NCBI GenBank assembly: GCA_039805565.1
Contig: JBDLTZ010000037.1
Location: forward strand, 1 to 10,881
Reading direction: 5' to 3'
Length of the DNA stretch: 10,881 bases
From: CALJIC01 sp039805565
GTDB taxonomy: Bacteria; Chloroflexota; Chloroflexia; Chloroflexales; Roseiflexaceae
The position numbers and the translations under genes were made by a program. Below are positions 7,430-10,881 of this stretch, in pieces; positions within the stretch are counted from its first letter, which is position 1; each line of letters begins with the position of its first letter. The notes under the pieces are model-generated. The model was given only the letters and a program-made list of their open reading frames with translations. It was not told the DNA's origin and did no database searches.

Positions 7430-10189
7430 ATGAGCATCGATCTCCTCCTCGCCCACTTCGAGACCATCGCTGAAGCGCCGGGAGGTGTCGCCCGCCTGCG
7501 CCAACTCATCCTCCAGCTCGCTGTCCAGGGGCAGCTTGTGCCGCAATACCTGGAGGATGAGCCAGCGAGTATTCTGCTGCAAAAGGCACGTTCAGCAAAA
7601 GCACGGCTCGGAGTGACAACGAAGGTTCTGCTTGCTGAAAGCATTCTATCTGCCTTGCCAGCGACGTGGACTTGGACGACGCTGGCGGAGCTGGGCCTTG
7701 TCAACCCACGCAACAACGTAGCAGATGATCAAGAAGTGGCATTTGTTCCGATGACCTTGGTGCCTCAGGACTATGGTGTCCCTGTGCAGAGTGAAGTACG
7801 CCCTTGGCACGAGGTCAAGAAGGGCTTTACCCACTTTGCCGAGGGTGATGTGGTGCTCGCCAAGATCACGCCATGCTTCCAAAATGGTAAGGCAGCCGTG
7901 ATGCGCGGTCTTAGGAACGAGATTGGTGCAGGTACAACAGAGCTTCACGTCTTCCGCCCGGTTGAAAACACCGTTCTTCCTGAGTACGTCTACATCTATC
8001 TCAAATCGCCCAACTTTGTAAATGAGGGTATTCCTCGCATGACAGGCACCGCTGGGCAGAAGCGAGTGCCGAATCATTACTTCGCGCTGCATCCTTTCCC
8101 TCTCCCACCCCTCGCCGAGCAGCGCCGCATCGTCGAGCGCGTGAACCAGCTCATGGCCCTCTGCGACGACCTGGAGGCCAGGCAGGCGCGGCAGCACGAG
8201 GAGCGGCAGCGCCTCGGCGACGCCCTGACAGATGATCTTCTCGCCGCCCGCGAGTCCGACGGGGTCGCCGCTGCCTGGGCGCGGCTGCGCGACGCCTTCG
8301 ACGTGCTCTACGACGCGCCAGAGAGCGTGGCAAAGCTGCGGCAGGCCATCCTCCAGCTCGCGGTGCAGGGTCGGCTGGTGGAGCAGGATCCGGCGGACGA
8401 GCCGGCGATTATTCATATGGAAGCCTTTCATCGAGAAGCTCGTCCTCTGCTTATACAGCGGAAAGTCCGAGGTCTACGTCCAGAGAGAGAAATACGCGAG
8501 GAAGAGATTTCACATCCAATACCCGCTGGATGGGCATTAACAACTGTGGAAAGCGCCTGTTCACACATCGTCGACTGCCTCCATAGTACACCAATCTTCA
8601 CCCCTGAAGGTTTCTATTGTATCGATACTAACTGTATCAGTCAGGGTGTAATTCACTTTGACAAGGCCCGAAAGGTGAGTAGAGAAACGTTCACCGAAAG
8701 AACTCGACGCTTATTACCTGTCGAGGGTGATGTGCTTTTTAGTCGAGAGGGAACTATTGGCATTTCGGTTGTTGTGCCAAGAAATGTCAATCTTTGCCTC
8801 GGGCAGCGCATGATGATGTACCGGCCTCAAAAATACCTCGACAGTGGCTATTTTGTGACTTACTTGTCAAGTCCTTTCTTCTTAGGACAGATACTGCATA
8901 AAACCACGGGGACTGCTGCAAAACATGTAAACATTGGCGATATTCGCAAGATGCCATTGCTCGTTCCCCCTCTCGCCGAGCAGCGCCGCATCGTCGAGCG
9001 CGTGAACCAGCTCATGGCGCTCTGTGACGACCTGGAGACGAAGCTGCGCGAGGAGCGAGCGGCGGCGGAGCGGGCGGCGGAGGCGCTGTGCGCGGCTGTT
9101 GCAGCCGGTCGGTCGGCGGGCACCAGTCAGGTCAAGGCGGATATGGAGGGGCTGGCCGAGGCTCCCATCCTGCTGGACATTCCGCCGAGGCGAACCCCTG
9201 TACTAGCACGGTCGCTCGACGACTATGCGGTGTTCGCTGCGCGGGTGGTGCAGCGGCATCAGGGCACGCGCTCGTCTCGCAGTCTCGGCCACGTCAAGCT
9301 GGAGAAGATCGCCCACCTGGCCGAGTGCTGCGCCCAGGTCGATCTCGGCCGGCGACCACAGCGAAAGCCACGCGGGCCGGCGGACTTTGACCTGCTCAAG
9401 CAGGTGATCGAGCGTGGCCGCGAGCTCAACGCCTTCGATGCGCCGGCTCGCGAGAACTCCGAGTGGGGCTACCAGTTTGTCGTGCTGCCGGAGTTGGCTG
9501 TGCTGTCCGGGCGCTTTGGCGAGGTATTTGGAGCGAAGGCCGACCAGCTGACCTCGCTGATCGATCTACTGGTCCCCCTGAAGTCGCGTTCGACTGAAAT
9601 TGTCGCGACGCTCTACGCCGTCTGGAACGATCTCCTGCGCGCCGGCCTGCGGCCTGACGATGCGGAGATCCTTGACGGCTTCCGAGCGTTCCATCCAGCG
9701 AAGGAGCACTTCGAGACAGAGGTGCTCATGCGATGGTTGTCGTGGATGCGTGAGCAGAGGATTGTGCCCACAGGCGCGGCAAAACCGACGCTCCCATCGA
9801 CCACGTCGCCTGACGACTCCGAGATAGCTAGGACAGACGACGATTTGCTATCTCCAGTCCCTTCGCCGGTGTCTGTACCACAGGTACACCAAACCAGACT
9901 AGCCTTCGAGGCACAGCCCATCGAGGTCCCTCGGACGAACGGCACAGGGCACCACGTCAGCGACCTCGCGCAGTCGTCGCTCAACCTCGGCGCGGCAGCT
10001 GGCAACCGCGACTACGCGCTACTCCGCGAAATGCTCGTGGAACAAGGCACTCTGACGAACGGGGCCGTTCAGGAGGCGCTGGGGATCGATGCCGCTGCCG
10101 CGCGTGAGCTCCTACGACAGCTGGTAACGGACGGGCTGGCGCGCGTCGAGGGACAAAAACGCGGAACGAAGTACGTGCGGGTTCAGTAG
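7430..10189 (+). CDS. hsdS: Type I specificity subunit S with long C-terminal extension
   Basis: A 919-residue DNA-recognition subunit; typical HsdS is 400-600 residues. In order: an N-terminal helical segment (LRQLILQLAVQGQLV, 23-37), target-recognition domain 1 (about 76-225), a central helical repeat (LAEQRRIVERVNQLMALCDD, 228-247, then LRQAILQLAVQGRLV, 303-317), recognition domain 2 (about 362-510, opening HPIPAGW), and a second copy of the helical repeat (515-560). The two recognition domains should read the two halves of a bipartite site. The remainder is an extension: a helical domain (about 585-780) with KLEKIAHLAE at 623-632, a Pro/Ser/Thr-rich linker (about 780-855), and a predicted winged helix (about 860-919) ending GTKYVRVQ. 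ATG 7430 is set by AGGA 7420-7423 six bases upstream. The recognised sequence cannot be read from the gene. Confidence 0.92.
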   Translation: MSIDLLLAHFETIAEAPGGVARLRQLILQLAVQGQLVPQYLEDEPASILLQKARSAKARLGVTTKVLLAESILSALPATWTWTTLAELGLVNPRNNVADDQEVAFVPMTLVPQDYGVPVQSEVRPWHEVKKGFTHFAEGDVVLAKITPCFQNGKAAVMRGLRNEIGAGTTELHVFRPVENTVLPEYVYIYLKSPNFVNEGIPRMTGTAGQKRVPNHYFALHPFPLPPLAEQRRIVERVNQLMALCDDLEARQARQHEERQRLGDALTDDLLAARESDGVAAAWARLRDAFDVLYDAPESVAKLRQAILQLAVQGRLVEQDPADEPAIIHMEAFHREARPLLIQRKVRGLRPEREIREEEISHPIPAGWALTTVESACSHIVDCLHSTPIFTPEGFYCIDTNCISQGVIHFDKARKVSRETFTERTRRLLPVEGDVLFSREGTIGISVVVPRNVNLCLGQRMMMYRPQKYLDSGYFVTYLSSPFFLGQILHKTTGTAAKHVNIGDIRKMPLLVPPLAEQRRIVERVNQLMALCDDLETKLREERAAAERAAEALCAAVAAGRSAGTSQVKADMEGLAEAPILLDIPPRRTPVLARSLDDYAVFAARVVQRHQGTRSSRSLGHVKLEKIAHLAECCAQVDLGRRPQRKPRGPADFDLLKQVIERGRELNAFDAPARENSEWGYQFVVLPELAVLSGRFGEVFGAKADQLTSLIDLLVPLKSRSTEIVATLYAVWNDLLRAGLRPDDAEILDGFRAFHPAKEHFETEVLMRWLSWMREQRIVPTGAAKPTLPSTTSPDDSEIARTDDDLLSPVPSPVSVPQVHQTRLAFEAQPIEVPRTNGTGHHVSDLAQSSLNLGAAAGNRDYALLREMLVEQGTLTNGAVQEALGIDAAAARELLRQLVTDGLARVEGQKRGTKYVRVQ
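8111..8176 (+). repeat. Direct repeat inside hsdS, copy 1
   Basis: These 66 bp match 8972-9037 with two differences; the first 47 bp (8111-8157) are identical to 8972-9018. They encode the central conserved helix LAEQRRIVERVNQLMALCDDLE at the end of recognition domain 1. Identity also at third codon positions indicates recent duplication or gene conversion rather than protein-level conservation alone. Confidence 0.9.
8972..9037 (+). repeat. Direct repeat inside hsdS, copy 2
   Basis: Second copy of the 66-bp repeat at 8111-8176 (64 of 66 matches), closing recognition domain 2. Homologous recombination between the copies would delete 861 bp, that is 287 codons in frame, removing one recognition-domain unit. 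Confidence 0.9.
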
Positions 10190-10234
10190 ACAGAGCATAT
10201 CACCAACACCAGCTTTGCAAGAGGGTCGTACTCG

Positions 10235-10747
10235 ATGACCAGCAACGAGCCGAGCACCACATCGGTAACTGGTGACCGCCCGATTGAAGATCCAAAGGAC
10301 GACTTGCTAGGCTACGCTCCGTTTGCGAAACACCTAGCCGATAGCATCCTTGCAATGGCACCTCCAGAGGGGTTCGTCATCGGCATCTACGGGGCGTGGG
10401 GTTCCGGTAAGACGACGCTCCTGCGCTTCATTGAGCATCACCTCAGCCAACAGCCGAAGAAGCAACAGCCCATAGTTGTCCACTTTAACCCCTGGTGGTT
10501 CTCCGGACAGGAGGATCTCACAAGGCACTTCTTCGGCCAGCTTCGTTCTACGCTCAGCCGCTGGAGTTCGGTCAGTGACAAGGTTCTTGGGAGCATCGGC
10601 AATCTCGCCAATACCCTCTCGGATCTAGAGCATTTCTCACAAAGGTTGAGCTGGGTCAGAAGTGAGACGAAAGCCGCAGTCACGAAAGAAGCCGTAAGCG
10701 TCTTGAGCGGTGATCGAGGGCAGAGAGGCGCTCACGGCATCAAGTAA
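10235..10747 (+). CDS. KAP-family P-loop NTPase, truncated by an insertion sequence
   Basis: The first 130 or so codons match the N-terminus of KAP NTPases: Walker A GIYGAWGSGKT at residues 50-60 and the family signature FNPWWFSGQEDL at 84-95. Intact KAP proteins are usually several hundred residues, often with membrane helices inserted in the NTPase domain, and several occur in defence islands. Here the frame runs only to codon 170, and everything after about codon 131-135 is read from the antisense of an IS630-type transposase gene. Walker B and sensor regions are missing, so the product should be non-functional unless the gene resumes beyond the element. GAGGG (10221-10225) lies 9 bp before ATG 10235. 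It starts 45 bp after hsdS and may have been the last gene of the operon. Confidence 0.8.
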   Translation: MTSNEPSTTSVTGDRPIEDPKDDLLGYAPFAKHLADSILAMAPPEGFVIGIYGAWGSGKTTLLRFIEHHLSQQPKKQQPIVVHFNPWWFSGQEDLTRHFFGQLRSTLSRWSSVSDKVLGSIGNLANTLSDLEHFSQRLSWVRSETKAAVTKEAVSVLSGDRGQRGAHGIK

Positions 10748-10881
10748 GGCTTCAGGGGTTCGGGCTTTGCGCCACTGGTTCTTGAGCTTGGCAAAGGCTT
10801 GCTCAATCGGTGAGAAGTCAGGCGAGTAGCTCGGGAAGAACCAGAGCTCACAACCACGAGCTGCAATCGCCTCAGCAACGC
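10624..10881 (-). mobile_element. IS630-family insertion sequence, right end, partial
   Basis: The transposase stop at 10637 and the loss of KAP similarity put the element boundary roughly between 10600 and 10640. IS630 elements insert at TA and duplicate it; the nearest TA before the transposase stop is 10626-10627, making this the likeliest junction. The other end and its inverted repeat are outside the window, so the boundary cannot be confirmed here. Confidence 0.6.
10637..10881 (-). CDS. IS630-family transposase, C-terminal part (runs off window)
   Basis: Read on the minus strand, 10879 down to 10640 gives 80 codons without a stop, ending at TGA 10639-10637. The product contains LWFFPSYSPDFSPIEQAFAK, the hallmark of the third catalytic block of IS630/Tc1-mariner DDE transposases; the Glu in SPIEQAF is the last acidic catalytic residue. 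The following KLKNQWRKARTPEALLDAV and a terminal DCGFRL segment fit the family C-terminus. The first two catalytic Asp residues lie beyond the window, so activity cannot be judged. The orientation is opposite to the interrupted KAP gene. Confidence 0.85.
   Translation of the reverse strand, partial: VAEAIAARGCELWFFPSYSPDFSPIEQAFAKLKNQWRKARTPEALLDAVSASLPSITAQDAYGFFRDCGFRLTSDPAQPL

Noticed and set aside
7646..8431. 261-codon minus-strand ORF within hsdS
   Set aside because: Antisense of recognition domain 1 and the central repeat; no recognisable motif or ribosome site.
1..10881. CRISPR array, tRNA or rRNA genes
   Set aside because: No regularly spaced repeats and no recognisable tRNA or rRNA sequence were seen on either strand.

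Overview
This is a high-GC bacterial window. No rRNA, tRNA or marker gene fixes the taxon; the codon bias and the gene types would fit a high-GC lineage such as Chloroflexota or Actinomycetota, but that is only a guess. It reads as a defence-type accessory island: recombinases on the left, a complete-looking Type I restriction-modification operon in the middle, and a KAP-type P-loop NTPase gene cut by an insertion sequence on the right. All intact genes lie on the + strand except the IS transposase.

Left flank (1-2177). The window opens with what looks like the frameshifted 3' end of an alpha/beta-hydrolase gene (about 1-132). Overlapping its end is a near-perfect 32-bp palindrome (117-148). 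One 14-bp arm of it recurs at 248-261, just before an intact XerC/D-like tyrosine recombinase (285-1247) with the full R-K-H-R-H-Y catalytic set. Next comes a second, unrelated tyrosine recombinase (about 1341-2177) that is decayed: an amber stop interrupts its N-terminal domain, and the second catalytic Arg and the second His are replaced by Leu and Tyr.

Centre (2178-10189). A 512-bp non-coding stretch carries a good sigma70-type promoter (2473-2501) and a long leader. The operon that follows is hsdR (2690-5062), hsdM (5072-6511), an extra gene of unknown family with a PD-(D/E)XK-like signature (6521-7366), and hsdS (7430-10189). The extra gene is interrupted by one in-frame TGA, and the reading frame continues beyond it. 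HsdS is about twice the usual size: two target-recognition domains between near-identical repeats, then a roughly 340-residue extension ending in a predicted winged helix. HsdM and HsdS together should form the methyltransferase, and HsdR adds the ATP-driven translocase and nuclease.

Right flank (10190-10881). A KAP-family NTPase gene starts 45 bp after hsdS. It loses homology after about 130 codons, where the 3' end of an IS630-family transposase gene enters on the opposite strand and runs out of the window.

The most notable items are the palindrome/half-site pair beside the recombinase, the extra nuclease-like gene with its internal UGA, the HsdS fusion with its repeat-flanked variable domains, and the IS-interrupted KAP gene.
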